A stretch of 64,000 nt of DNA, from contig NC_011296.1 of assembly GCF_000020985.1 (NCBI RefSeq), positions 1,354,001-1,418,000 of the forward strand. The letters are read 5' to 3'. Shown here piece by piece: positions 1 to 8,593 of this stretch; position 1 is the first letter of the stretch, and the number at the start of each line of letters is the position of its first letter. The notes under the pieces were generated by a model. It did not search any database and had not been told where the DNA came from. It worked only from the letters and a program-made list of their open reading frames with translations. This DNA comes from Thermodesulfovibrio yellowstonii DSM 11347. Lineage in GTDB: Bacteria > Nitrospirota > Thermodesulfovibrionia > Thermodesulfovibrionales > Thermodesulfovibrionaceae. The translations under genes and the position numbers were made by a program.

Positions 1-290
1 CTAAATTTGAAGGAGTTAAGGTTGGTTATGTTATTACAAAAGAAAAACATCCTGAATTAAGTATTATAATTCTTGAGCTTGACTCAGGAGTTGAAATCCC
101 TTTACATACTCATGAAAAAGAAGTTGACAGCATATTTATAATTGAAGGTGAAGGAGAAATGTATATGGCAGACAGCTGGCAAACAGTAAAAAAAGATGAT
201 ATTATAGCCATCGCAAGCAAAGAACTTCATGGATTAAAAGCAAAAAAACCTCTAAAATGCTATGTAGTTCATGCCCCGGCTTTATGGTAA
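1..290 (+). CDS. Cupin-domain protein, 3' part (starts outside window)
   Basis: The reading frame is open from base 3 to a TAA at 288-290 and gives about 95 residues of a single-domain cupin. The cupin signature is visible as PLHTHEKEVDSIFIIEGEGE (two histidines and a glutamate as likely metal ligands), followed by the second half with a conserved ELHGL that supplies the last histidine. This family covers small metal-binding enzymes and sensors, and nothing here fixes a substrate. The gene converges on the response regulator at 545-1228. The start codon lies before the window, so the full length is unknown. Confidence 0.85.
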   Translation, partial: KFEGVKVGYVITKEKHPELSIIILELDSGVEIPLHTHEKEVDSIFIIEGEGEMYMADSWQTVKKDDIIAIASKELHGLKAKKPLKCYVVHAPALW

Positions 291-406
291 AAACTATGGA
301 AACTTGAAAATTTGTAAGATAACATCTTTAATTTTTCAAAAAGTCCTGAATTACCATATTACTACATCTTTTTTTCTCACTTTAAATAATACTTACAGCT
401 TACAAT

Positions 407-444
407 ATTCTGAGGCGGAGGGGATTTATCGCTCCGTTCTGAAT
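407..444. repeat. Imperfect palindrome between convergent genes
   Basis: ATTCTGAGGCGGAG at 407-420 is partly complementary to CTCCGTTCTGAAT at 432-444 and would form a hairpin with a short loop. It lies in the 254-base spacer between two convergent genes and could end transcription from either side. It resembles the dispersed CATTC...GAATG palindromes elsewhere in the window but is too diverged to class with them firmly. Confidence 0.3.
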
Positions 445-544
445 GATAGAAAAGGAAGACAAGAAATAACAGATAAAGATAAATGAAAAATATCAGACTT
501 GTAGTTTATTAATTTACAAGAAATTATTTGAGCAGTCTTATATA

Positions 545-1228
545 TTATTGAAAAAGTTCAAATTTATAGCCTGCACCGTATACAGAATATATCACTTCTT
601 TTTCAGGACTTATTTCTTTAATTTTTTTCCGTAACTTTTTTATATGACTATCAATTGTTCTGTCACTTACAATTCTGTTATCGGGGTACATTATATCCAT
701 AAGTTGACTGCGAGTAAAAACTCTACCAGGATTAGAAATAAGAATTTTTAAGAGCCTAAATTCAACAGTTGTAAGATGAAGTTCTTGACCATTAAGAAAG
801 GCTTTTAAACTATTCTCATCAAGGTAAAACCCTGAAGGAAAGCTGATTGCTTTGTCATCTTTAAAATTCATACGGCGGAATATAGCTTTTACTCTTGCAA
901 TTAATTCTCTCGGACTGAAAGGCTTACATATATAATCATCAGCACCTAATTCAAGACCAACAATTCTATCCACTTCCTCAATTCTTGCTGTTACCATAAT
1001 AATAGGGATAGTAGAAAATGAACGTATTTCCCTGCATATTTCAAATCCGTCTTTGTTAGGAAGCATGACATCAAGAATAATCAGATCAGGGCAGTTTTCC
1101 TTTGTCCATTGTATAACTCTTGCACCATCATCAAGCCAAAAAGCTTCAAATCCTGAGGCTTTTAAATAGTCTATTAAAAGATTTGCAAGCTTAGGCTCAT
1201 CTTCTACAACTAAGATTTTCTTTTTCAT
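545..1228 (-). CDS. OmpR/PhoB-family response regulator (BaeR-like)
   Basis: A 227-residue two-domain regulator. The receiver domain (about 4-115) has the acidic pocket ED at 9-10, the phospho-acceptor Asp53 in LIILDVMLP, the switch Thr80 and Lys102 in CKPF. The C-terminal winged helix (about 130-225) has the usual TIDSHIKKLRKKI recognition-helix region. The gene overlaps the upstream sensor kinase by 4 bases, so the two are translationally coupled. The closest functional analogue I can name is BaeR, because the partner kinase has a BaeS-like ATP-lid motif and a drug-efflux operon lies next door. It probably binds the 11-bp-phased repeats at 2636-2679 and 3550-3593; that target is inferred. 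Confidence 0.95.
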   Translation of the reverse strand: MKKKILVVEDEPKLANLLIDYLKASGFEAFWLDDGARVIQWTKENCPDLIILDVMLPNKDGFEICREIRSFSTIPIIMVTARIEEVDRIVGLELGADDYICKPFSPRELIARVKAIFRRMNFKDDKAISFPSGFYLDENSLKAFLNGQELHLTTVEFRLLKILISNPGRVFTRSQLMDIMYPDNRIVSDRTIDSHIKKLRKKIKEISPEKEVIYSVYGAGYKFELFQ

Positions 1229-2598
1229 AGTTCATTCTGAGGCAGTATTATTTTTATTAAAACTCCACCTATAGAGGAAGGAAAAGCTGAAATTGTTCCA
1301 CCATGTGCCTCAACAATATTTTTACAGATAGCAAGACCAAGTCCAGAACCCCCTGTTTTTCTACTGCGGGAGGTTTCTACTCTATAAAATCTTTCAAAAA
1401 TTTTATTCAATTCTTCTTCACGTATTCCTGGTTCAGAATCCTCAAATTCAATAGTTGTTTGTTTTTTATCTGAAACTAGACGGATTATCAATTGCCCTCC
1501 AGAATTTGTATATTTTAAAGAGTTATCAAATAAATTGGATAAAAGTTGTTGCATTCTTTCTTTATCAGCATATATATTGACAGGCTCTTGCGCTACCTCT
1601 ATTCTTATTTTAATATTCTTTTTGTTGAACTCTTGGAAATAAGTTTGCACAGACTTTATAAGTAAATTTTTCAAATCAATCTTTTCTTTATGGTAATTTA
1701 ATGTTCCAATATCTGAAATGGCAAGTTGATAAAGGTCTTCTACAAGTCTGTTAAGTCTTAAAATTTCGTTATGGATTGAGTTAATAGTTTCAAGATTAAG
1801 GGGTCTGATACCGTCTATTATAGCTTCCACTTCTCCTCTTAGAATGGTTACAGGAGTTCTTATTTCATGAGAAATATCAGCTATCCATTGTCTTCTCGCC
1901 TTTTCATTCTTTTCAAGTGCCAGAGCCATCTCATTAAAATTTTTGGCTAATTTTCCTATCTCATCAGCAGAGGATACAGAAACTCTTGCAGAGTAATTGC
2001 CTGCAGTAATCTTATTTGTCGCTTTAGCCATTTCCTTTAAAGGATATATCAAATATTTAGAAATAGATATTGAAAATATTCCTACAAATAATAATACAGA
2101 GGCAACTATAATCAATAAAGCGGTTTTTTGTTTTTTTAGAAAATCTATTTGAGGTGGCGATAAAAAATGCTTTGGTGATCTTATCCCTATATAACCAATT
2201 ATTTCCTGTTCATAAAAAATTGGCTTGCATTTCAAATTTTTAATGTCAGAACTATCTCCAACGACAGGATTTTTATCCATATCTAAGACCACAAAAGGGG
2301 GAAACGGAAGATGAGGACGTGGAGGAAATTGCAGAGATGGCTGGTTATTGTTGATATTCTCTAAAAGTTGATAAAACATTTCAGGGCTATCTTTTAGAAA
2401 TTGCCAGTTTTTGCTTTGAGCATATAGAGTTGAAAGTCTCATTCCTAATTGCTCAAGCCTGCTTTGTTCAATTTGATTTAAATATTCAAAAAAACCGTAA
2501 TTAATACTCCAATAGACAAAAAAGAAAACTGATAAAAGAGCCATTGCCGTTGCACCAAAGATTGAAAGAAATAATTTCTGTCTTAAAGAAAGCTTCAT
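1225..2598 (-). CDS. Membrane sensor histidine kinase (BaeS-like)
   Basis: A 457-residue HAMP-type kinase. TM1 spans about 9-30, a proline-rich periplasmic sensor region about 31-155, TM2 about 158-180 and HAMP about 181-233. The phospho-acceptor is His244 in ISHEIRTPV. The ATPase domain has the N-box LLSNLFDNSLKYT, a G1 box reading DSEPGI (not DxGxG) and the G2 box GGSGLGLAI. BaeS-type kinases also lack the first G1 glycine, which supports that kinship. It is expected to sense an envelope or periplasmic stress signal and to phosphorylate the regulator at 545-1228. It is divergent from the EF-hand gene, with a 193-base shared spacer. Confidence 0.95.
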   Translation of the reverse strand: MKLSLRQKLFLSIFGATAMALLSVFFFVYWSINYGFFEYLNQIEQSRLEQLGMRLSTLYAQSKNWQFLKDSPEMFYQLLENINNNQPSLQFPPRPHLPFPPFVVLDMDKNPVVGDSSDIKNLKCKPIFYEQEIIGYIGIRSPKHFLSPPQIDFLKKQKTALLIIVASVLLFVGIFSISISKYLIYPLKEMAKATNKITAGNYSARVSVSSADEIGKLAKNFNEMALALEKNEKARRQWIADISHEIRTPVTILRGEVEAIIDGIRPLNLETINSIHNEILRLNRLVEDLYQLAISDIGTLNYHKEKIDLKNLLIKSVQTYFQEFNKKNIKIRIEVAQEPVNIYADKERMQQLLSNLFDNSLKYTNSGGQLIIRLVSDKKQTTIEFEDSEPGIREEELNKIFERFYRVETSRSRKTGGSGLGLAICKNIVEAHGGTISAFPSSIGGVLIKIILPQNEL

Positions 2599-2635
2599 AG
2601 TCTTATTTTACAACCAAAATATTATTAAATGTTTA

Positions 2636-2679
2636 TTTTCAAAATATTTCCTTATTTTATTCACATTTTTTACACAGAC
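2636..2679 (+). promoter_or_regulatory. 11-bp-phased direct repeats, candidate response-regulator site
   Basis: Four consecutive 11-base blocks share a C at 2640, 2651, 2662 and 2673. The block at 2660-2668 reads TTCACATTT, an exact match to TTCAnATTT found upstream of tolC; the two blocks before it differ at two positions each. OmpR/PhoB regulators bind as head-to-tail dimers on such 11-bp-spaced half-sites. The position in the kinase/EF-hand spacer suits autoregulation and control of the EF-hand gene. Binding is inferred from pattern and context. Confidence 0.45.
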
Positions 2680-2715
2680 AGAGGCGATATTTCTATATAG
2701 AGATAAATAAAAAAC

Positions 2716-2742
2716 AGGAGGTGATGTATTATGAGGGTTTAA
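2716..2742 (+). other. Three-codon mini-ORF behind a near-perfect Shine-Dalgarno
   Basis: AGGAGGTGAT at 2716-2725 is an almost ideal ribosome binding site. It is followed after 5 bases by ATG AGG GTT TAA (2731-2742), a minimal Met-Arg-Val frame. The EF-hand gene has its own site (AAGGAGGG) 50 bases later. The mini-ORF could be a translational regulatory element or the relic of a lost gene. No function can be read from it. Confidence 0.35.
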
Positions 2743-2791
2743 AGTAAGGTAAAAAAATTTTTGAATAGAAAAATTAACAAGGAGGGACAAA

Positions 2792-3496
2792 ATGGAAATC
2801 AATTTAAGCAGTATCGGAAATTATGCCTATATTATGAATTCGCAATCAAGGCAGAAAAGTTTTGATGGATTGTTTTCTAAAATTGACACTAATTCTGACA
2901 ACACAGTTGATGAAACAGAACTTTCTTCATTCTTAGAAGATATTTCAACTATTTCGGGTAAATCATTCGATATCAAGGATATTCTTTCAACTTATGATGC
3001 AGATGAAAATGGCTCATTAAGCAAAGATGAACTTCAGAGTTTTATGAAGGAAAATGTCCCACCACCTCCACATATGAAACAAAGAGAAGATATTTTCAGT
3101 AAAATAGATACCAATGGGGATGACAGCATTGATGAAACTGAGTTTGAAGAATTTACAAGTAAGATGTCTGAAATTACGGGTAAATCCACTGATACAGATT
3201 CCTTCTCTCTTTATGACACAGATGGAGATGGAGTATTAAGTAAAGATGAATTGAACAATTTTATGAAAGAAAATTTTCAGCCACCACCGCCACCACATAA
3301 TATGAACTCAGCTGCCTCTGCTTACTCTTCAGTAAATGAAAGTGACCAGATTAGTTCTGCGATTGATTCATTAATCAATCAGTTAAGTAGCAATGGCTCT
3401 GATTCCTCCTTTAGTTCTACATTGTTAAAGCTATTTTCTACATGGAATTCACAACGAGAAAGCGGATATAGCAATTTGCTAAACATTGAGGTATAA
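2792..3496 (+). CDS. Four-EF-hand calcium-binding protein
   Basis: A 234-residue protein with four canonical 12-residue calcium loops: 32-43 (DTNSDNTVDETE), 69-80 (DADENGSLSKDE), 106-117 (DTNGDDSIDETE) and 142-153 (DTDGDGVLSKDE). Two EF-hand pairs are each followed by a proline/histidine linker (PPPPH at 90-94, PPPPPH at 164-169), so the protein arose by internal duplication. The Ser-rich tail (172-234) is unassigned. No signal peptide or membrane segment is visible, yet cytosolic calcium is low, so it may be exported by an unusual route. It has its own terminator and sits between the two-component system and the efflux operon, and may take part in sensing or be cargo; both are inference. Confidence 0.9.
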   Translation: MEINLSSIGNYAYIMNSQSRQKSFDGLFSKIDTNSDNTVDETELSSFLEDISTISGKSFDIKDILSTYDADENGSLSKDELQSFMKENVPPPPHMKQREDIFSKIDTNGDDSIDETEFEEFTSKMSEITGKSTDTDSFSLYDTDGDGVLSKDELNNFMKENFQPPPPPHNMNSAASAYSSVNESDQISSAIDSLINQLSSNGSDSSFSSTLLKLFSTWNSQRESGYSNLLNIEV

Positions 3497-3500
3497 ACTA

Positions 3501-3540
3501 ATGCAGAGAGGGAAGGTAGCAGTATAATCCCTCTCTGCAT
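3501..3540 (+). terminator. Rho-independent-type terminator after the EF-hand gene
   Basis: A perfect 13-bp stem, ATGCAGAGAGGGA with TCCCTCTCTGCAT, begins 4 bases after the stop codon and is followed by TTTG. It separates the EF-hand gene from the tolC-macAB promoter. The palindrome could also stop transcripts on the other strand. Confidence 0.8.
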
Positions 3541-3549
3541 TTTGTAAAA

Positions 3550-3593
3550 TTCATATTTATTTCAAATTTGTTTCAAATTTTTATGTCATATTT
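3550..3593 (+). promoter_or_regulatory. Triple 11-bp direct repeat, candidate activator site for tolC-macAB
   Basis: TTCATATTT (3550-3558), TTCAAATTT (3561-3569) and TTCAAATTT (3572-3580) are spaced exactly 11 bases apart. A fourth, weaker copy (GTCATATTT, 3585-3593) overlaps the likely -10 region just before the tolC start at 3600. The array would place a dimeric OmpR-type regulator where a -35 box normally sits, as expected for an activator-dependent promoter. It supports direct control of the pump by the neighbouring two-component system. Confidence 0.6.
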
Positions 3594-3599
3594 TAATCT

Positions 3600-5054
3600 A
3601 TGATATTTTTTAGAGATTCCTTTACTTTCAAGATAATTTTTATCCTTTGCTATTTTTTTATTTTCCTTTTACTTTATGGCTGTTTTCCAATGGAGAAAAA
3701 CCATATTAGTCCTGAGATTTCATTTTCTAATGAATGGAATAATAATAAAATGATTGATATGCAAATTAACAATGATACAGAAAATTTAGCTAAATGGTGG
3801 GAATCTTTTAATGACAAAACATTATCCCAACTCATTGAAATTGCTATAAAAAATAATCTTGACCTTAAGCAGGCTCAGGCAAGAATAAAAGAAGCAAAAG
3901 CCAGAAGAGAAGTTGCAGGAGCTAAGTTATTTCCATCAATTGATGCAAAAAGTTCAGCCAGTTACAGTAAAACAAGAGGGACTAAGATAGAGGATAATAC
4001 AGTAGAACATCTTTACTCAGCAGGTATTGATGCAAGCTGGGAGGCTGATATTTTTGGAGGAAAAAGAAAATCACTGGAAGCATATCAGGCAGAATTTGAA
4101 GCTTCTCAATGGGATTTTAAAGCGACAATTGTTTCATTAATCTCTGAAGTAGCACTAAATTATATAGAGTTAAAAACATACCAGAATAGGATTGAGATAG
4201 CTGAAAAAAATTTAAATTCCCAAACTGAGACTTACAATTTAACAAAGTGGAAATATATGGCTGGACTTAATGATGCTATAGATGTTACACAGGCTGAATA
4301 CTCAATGGAAAATACAAGAGCTCAGCTTCCCTCTTTGCGAACAGCTATAGAGGAAAAAATTAATACAATAGCAGTTTTACTTGGAAAGCAACCTCAACAA
4401 ATAAGTGAAGAATTGAAAAAATCACATACAAAACCCCTAATCTCTGAAAAAATCTCTTTAAGAATTCCTGCAGATGTTTTAAAAATGAGACCAGACATAA
4501 GAAAAGCTGAAAGACAGCTTGCTGCACAGTCTGCAAGAGTGGATGAAGCCATAGCTGGATTTTATCCTAAATTTACTCTGAGCGGTTCATTTGGGATAGA
4601 AGCTCTTTCTCTGAATTCACTTGTAAAAGCTGCTACTAAAATTATAACAGGTGATTTTCTGATAAGCCTTCCAATTTTTCATGCTGATGAAATACGACAG
4701 AATGTAGAGATTCAAACAGCACTGCAGGAACAGGCTTTACTTAATTATGAAGCGACGGTTTTAAATGCTATAAAAGAAGTTGAAAATGCCCTTGTTGCTT
4801 ATGCTGAGGAACAAAAAAGAAAGCAGGCACTGGAAAAAGCAGTTGAAGCATCACAGTTGAGCTTTGCATTGGCATTGCAGAAATATGAAGTAGGATTGAC
4901 TGATTTTAGCACAGTTCTTGAAACACAAAGGTCTCTTTTAAATCTTCAAGATCAGCTGGAACAAAGCAAAGGAAATATTTTTATCTATTTGATAAAACTT
5001 TATAAAGCATTCGGGGGAGGATGGGAAAGTTTTGCCAATGAAGAAGAAAATTAA
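3600..5054 (+). CDS. TolC/NodT-family outer-membrane efflux lipoprotein
   Basis: A 484-residue outer-membrane channel of the NodT type. The N-terminus is a hydrophobic signal sequence ending in LLLYGC, a lipobox, so the mature protein should be lipidated at Cys28. Two OEP repeats follow (about 65-250 and 270-465), with coiled-coil segments such as LKQAQARIKEAKARREVAG and the helical repeat ending in TQRSLLNLQDQLEQSK. It should trimerise to form the exit duct for the MacA/MacB-type pump encoded downstream. There is no Shine-Dalgarno before the ATG at 3600, and the probable -10 lies only a few bases upstream, so the message may be nearly leaderless or the start may be later. Confidence 0.93.
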   Translation: MIFFRDSFTFKIIFILCYFFIFLLLYGCFPMEKNHISPEISFSNEWNNNKMIDMQINNDTENLAKWWESFNDKTLSQLIEIAIKNNLDLKQAQARIKEAKARREVAGAKLFPSIDAKSSASYSKTRGTKIEDNTVEHLYSAGIDASWEADIFGGKRKSLEAYQAEFEASQWDFKATIVSLISEVALNYIELKTYQNRIEIAEKNLNSQTETYNLTKWKYMAGLNDAIDVTQAEYSMENTRAQLPSLRTAIEEKINTIAVLLGKQPQQISEELKKSHTKPLISEKISLRIPADVLKMRPDIRKAERQLAAQSARVDEAIAGFYPKFTLSGSFGIEALSLNSLVKAATKIITGDFLISLPIFHADEIRQNVEIQTALQEQALLNYEATVLNAIKEVENALVAYAEEQKRKQALEKAVEASQLSFALALQKYEVGLTDFSTVLETQRSLLNLQDQLEQSKGNIFIYLIKLYKAFGGGWESFANEEEN

Positions 5055-5064
5055 GGAGGAAACT

Positions 5065-6336
5065 GTGGAGGCAAATAAGGAAAAAAAATTAAACATAGAA
5101 AAAATCAAGCAAATAGGAGGAACTTTCATAGGCAAGAAAACCATGCTCATGATAGCAGGGATAATTATTCTTGTATTGATTATAATGGTAGTTTTATTTT
5201 CCAGAGATTCATCCGCCATAAAATATAAAACCGAAGAGATAAAGAAAGGGAATTTAACAGTAATGGTTACAGCTACAGGAACACTTGAAGCGAAAAAAAC
5301 AGTGACTGTGGGAAGTGAACTGTCAGGAATTATAAAAACAGTATATGTTACTTATAATGACAGAGTAAAGGCAGGACAGATTCTTGCAAAGATTGATACA
5401 TCAAAACTGGAAGCACAACTCGCTCAGGCTGAAGCTTCCCTTGAATCTGCCAAAGCAAAGCAATTACAGGCACAGGCAACAGTGGATGAAGCTCTGTTAA
5501 AACTTAAACAGCTTCAGAAGGTTAAGGAATTGAGTGGAGGCAAAATGCCATCTCAAACAGAGATGGATTCAGCAGAGGCTTCTTACAGAAGAGCTCTGGC
5601 AGAACTTGCATCAGCAAAGGCTTCTATAATGGAAGCACAGGCAAAAATAAAAGAGTATAAAACAGAGATATCAAAATCTTTTATACGGTCACCAATTAGA
5701 GGGATAGTACTCAAAAGAAATGTTGAGCCTGGTCAGACCGTGGCAGCAACTCTTGAAGCACCTGAACTCTTTACGATTGCTGAAGATTTAACAAAGATGG
5801 AACTACATCTTAATATAGATGAAGCTGATGTTGGCAAAATAAAAGAGGGACAAAGGGCAACTTTTAAAGTTGATGCATATCCAGAACAAACCTTTGATGG
5901 GAAAGTTATTCAGGTAAGATATGCATCAAAAACTGTATCAAATGTAGTGACCTATACAGCCATTCTTGAAGTCAGCAATCCAGAACTTCTATTAAGACCC
6001 GGTATGACAGCCACTGCCGATATTCTGGTAAAGGAAATTAAAGATACTCTCTTAATTCCTTCATCTGCTCTGAAATTTACTCCTTATACTGAAAACCAAG
6101 AGAAATCCGAAAATGGATTTATTAGTAAACTATTACCAGGACCACCTCGCTCTATTACTCAGAAACAAGAAAGTTTCTCCAAGACAGAGAAAAAAATATG
6201 GATTTTAAAAGATGGGAAAGCCTATCCTGTTATTCTTACTATAGGCGAGACAAGTAATGGCTGGACTCAGGTAATAAACGGTGATATAAAGTCTGGAATG
6301 AAGGTAATAGTAGAGGCTGTTACTAAGGGTAAATAA
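5065..6336 (+). CDS. macA: MacA-type periplasmic adaptor (membrane fusion protein)
   Basis: A 423-residue HlyD/MacA-family adaptor. I place the start at GTG 5065 because AAGGAGG (5053-5059) sits 5 bases before it and overlaps the tolC stop; the longer frame from TTG 5032 has no well-spaced site. A basic N-terminus precedes one membrane anchor (about 33-55 of this form). Then come the lipoyl half-motif (VTATGTLEAKKTVTVGSELSG), a long alpha-hairpin rich in Ala/Lys/Gln, the second lipoyl half (SPIRGIVLKRNVEPGQTV), a beta-barrel and the membrane-proximal domain. It bridges the inner-membrane ABC permease to TolC. It is cotranscribed with its neighbours and ends overlapping the ATPase start. Confidence 0.92.
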   Translation: MEANKEKKLNIEKIKQIGGTFIGKKTMLMIAGIIILVLIIMVVLFSRDSSAIKYKTEEIKKGNLTVMVTATGTLEAKKTVTVGSELSGIIKTVYVTYNDRVKAGQILAKIDTSKLEAQLAQAEASLESAKAKQLQAQATVDEALLKLKQLQKVKELSGGKMPSQTEMDSAEASYRRALAELASAKASIMEAQAKIKEYKTEISKSFIRSPIRGIVLKRNVEPGQTVAATLEAPELFTIAEDLTKMELHLNIDEADVGKIKEGQRATFKVDAYPEQTFDGKVIQVRYASKTVSNVVTYTAILEVSNPELLLRPGMTATADILVKEIKDTLLIPSSALKFTPYTENQEKSENGFISKLLPGPPRSITQKQESFSKTEKKIWILKDGKAYPVILTIGETSNGWTQVINGDIKSGMKVIVEAVTKGK

Positions 6337-7043
6337 TGAACAATTTTTCTGAGTACTTAATAGAACTTACAGGAATAAAAAAAAATTATGGCAAACCTCC
6401 CGCTCTTATTCAGGCACTCAGAGGAATAGACCTCAAGGTAAGAGAGGGAGAATTTGTTGCCATAATGGGACCAAGTGGATCAGGAAAAACAACCTGTCTT
6501 AGCATAATAGGCTTGCTTGACACTCCCACTGAAGGGAAATACTTTTTCAATGGAGTTGAGATAGGAGAACTTAATCGTTTACAACGCGCTTTGTTAAGAA
6601 GATATTATATTGGTTTTGTATTCCAAAGCTTTAATTTATTGAAACGAGCAACAGCTCTGGAAAATGTGGAACTCCCATTGATTTATCATGGAATTTCTAC
6701 AAAAGAAAGAAAACATCGTGCGCTGAAAGCTTTAGAAATTGTAGGATTGAAGGGAAGAGAAAGCCATACTCCAGGTGAACTTTCTGGTGGACAGCAGCAG
6801 AGAGTAGCAATTGCACGTGCGCTTGTAACAAATCCTTCTGCAATACTTGCAGACGAACCAACAGGAAATCTTGATACAGCCATGAGTCAGGAAATAATGA
6901 ATTTGTTAACAACGCTTAATCAAACTCAAGGTATAACAATAATAATGATTACTCATGAGCCAGATATAGCATCATATGCAGAGAGAATAATAAATTTCAG
7001 AGATGGACTTATTGTGTCAGAGACCATTAACAGGAGACAATAA
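6336..7043 (+). CDS. MacB/LolD-type ABC transporter ATPase
   Basis: A 235-residue nucleotide-binding subunit. It carries Walker [10 protein letters not shown] (about 45-53), a Q-loop in FVFQSFNLL, signature [15 protein letters not shown], Walker [12 protein letters not shown] and a switch histidine in MITHEP. The short lid and helical subdomain match the MacB/LolD/FtsE class that drives mechanotransmission rather than translocation through the membrane. In Escherichia coli MacB this domain is fused to the permease; here it is a separate gene. The ATG overlaps the adaptor stop. Confidence 0.95.
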   Translation: MNNFSEYLIELTGIKKNYGKPPALIQALRGIDLKVREGEFVAIMGPSGSGKTTCLSIIGLLDTPTEGKYFFNGVEIGELNRLQRALLRRYYIGFVFQSFNLLKRATALENVELPLIYHGISTKERKHRALKALEIVGLKGRESHTPGELSGGQQQRVAIARALVTNPSAILADEPTGNLDTAMSQEIMNLLTTLNQTQGITIIMITHEPDIASYAERIINFRDGLIVSETINRRQ

Positions 7044-7044
7044 A

Positions 7045-8250
7045 ATGCTATGGAACATGATTAATGTTGCATTACGAGAAATAAAAAGAAATCTTTTAAG
7101 GTCAATCCTAACAGTGCTTGGTATTGTAATTGGTGTATCTTCTGTCATAACAATGGTGACAGTTGGTAATGGAGCTACAGAACAGGTAAAACAGCAGATT
7201 GCCAGCATGGGAAGCAATATATTAATGATAACACCAGGGAAAAGATTCGGTCCTGGGCAAGCAGGTGGAACAATTCAGTTTAAAGAAATAGACATGCAAG
7301 CAATAAAGAATGAAATCTTATCAGTTGAAAATGTTACTCCAGTTACAAATGATTCTTTAATAGCTGTATATGGCAATCAAAACTGGACAACGCAGGTTAC
7401 AGGAACAGACAACAACTATTTCAAGGTTTCAAACAGAATCATTAAAGAGGGAAGACTTTTCAGTGATAGTGAAATTAGGAGTGGAACATCAGTTTGCATA
7501 ATTGGAGAAACTGTTAAAATAAAACTTTTTGGAGGGCAGAATGCACTGGGAGAAAGAATTCGGATTGGGAAACTCTCCTGCGAAGTCATTGGGCTACTTG
7601 AGGCAAAAGGACAGTCAGCAATGGGAACTGATCAGGATGATATTATTATTATCCCCCTAAGAACTTTTCAGAGACGGATATCAGGTAGTCAGGATATAGC
7701 GATGATAATGGTCTCAATAAAAAAGGATATCTCCACAGAAAAAGCTCAACAGGATATAAGAGAACTAATGAGAGAAAGAAGACATCTTTCTCAAAATGAA
7801 GATGACAACTTTACAATTATGGACATGAAGGAAATATCAAAAATGCTTACCGAAACTACAAGACTTCTAACAGCTTTACTTGGAGCTGTGGCTGCTGTAA
7901 GTCTTCTTGTAGGTGGCATAGGCATAATGAATATCATGCTTGTCTCTGTAACTGAAAGAACAAGAGAAATAGGCATAAGGCTTGCAATTGGAGCAATTGA
8001 AAGAGATATTCTTATACAATTTCTGGTGGAAGCAACAGTTTTATCATCTTCAGGTGGATTGTTAGGAATTTTTATTGCTTTAATAGCATCTTTTTTAGTT
8101 TGCAATTTTATACAAGTTCCATTTAATTTTAATGTTGGAATAAATTTAATATCTTTCCTTTTTTCAGCATTTGTGGGAATAGTATTTGGCTTTTTCCCGG
8201 CAAAAAAAGCAGCAAGGCTTGATCCTATGATAGCACTAAGGAATGAGTAA
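7045..8250 (+). CDS. MacB-type ABC transporter permease
   Basis: A 401-residue permease with the MacB/LolCE layout: TM1 at about 20-45 (SILTVLGIVIGVSSV), a large periplasmic MacB-PCD domain (about 46-270), then three TMs at the C-terminus including GGIGIMNIMLVSVTERTREI, the coupling-helix region of this family. I choose ATG 7045 because AGGAGA lies just before it and it follows the ATPase stop by one base; the longer frame from 7003 lacks a ribosome site. With the ATPase it forms the inner-membrane motor that pushes periplasmic substrates through MacA and TolC. The substrate could be a drug, a peptide or a lipid-like molecule; the sequence does not decide. Confidence 0.95.
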   Translation: MLWNMINVALREIKRNLLRSILTVLGIVIGVSSVITMVTVGNGATEQVKQQIASMGSNILMITPGKRFGPGQAGGTIQFKEIDMQAIKNEILSVENVTPVTNDSLIAVYGNQNWTTQVTGTDNNYFKVSNRIIKEGRLFSDSEIRSGTSVCIIGETVKIKLFGGQNALGERIRIGKLSCEVIGLLEAKGQSAMGTDQDDIIIIPLRTFQRRISGSQDIAMIMVSIKKDISTEKAQQDIRELMRERRHLSQNEDDNFTIMDMKEISKMLTETTRLLTALLGAVAAVSLLVGGIGIMNIMLVSVTERTREIGIRLAIGAIERDILIQFLVEATVLSSSGGLLGIFIALIASFLVCNFIQVPFNFNVGINLISFLFSAFVGIVFGFFPAKKAARLDPMIALRNE

Positions 8251-8510
8251 AATTGTAAAAAAACTTTTTAGTATTCTTAATTAAAAAAAAATCTTATAAT
8301 ACTAAGCTTACTTACAATATTAGAAATTGAGATGAGAACTGCCAGAAAAATATTCAAACATAAAAAAACAAGCAAAACAACTAATCATTACAGTCATCTT
8401 ATCCTGTTCATCAAAAACAACCAGTATTTATCTTTAAATTCATAAAAATAATGATCAATGGAGGTTTTTTAGGAGTGTGTCACTTAATGGAAAGCCTTGA
8501 CAATTCTGGA

Positions 8511-8582
8511 TGGGCGATGAGGGATTTGAACCCACGACCTCTTCCGTGTGAAGGAAGCGCTCTCCCCCTGAGCTAATCGCCC
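8511..8582 (-). tRNA. tRNA-Val (anticodon CAC)
   Basis: A 72-base cloverleaf on the minus strand: acceptor GGGCGAT/ATCGCCC with discriminator A, D arm GCTC/GAGC, anticodon stem CTTCC/GGAAG with loop TTCACAC, and T loop TTCAAAT. The T stem has one U-U mismatch (GTGGG/CCCTC). The 3' CCA is not encoded. The anticodon CAC reads GUG, a specialist valine tRNA. A good promoter lies 12 bases upstream, so it is an independent unit. Confidence 0.93.
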
Positions 8583-8593
8583 GAACTTTTTGA

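Noticed and set aside
271..486. 71-codon plus-strand frame after the cupin gene
   Set aside because: It starts inside the cupin gene, has no ribosome site and crosses the palindrome at 407-444; no protein-like composition.
6336..8250. Split macB as a pseudogene
   Set aside because: Both ATPase and permease are complete with good ribosome sites; separate subunits are common in this transporter family.
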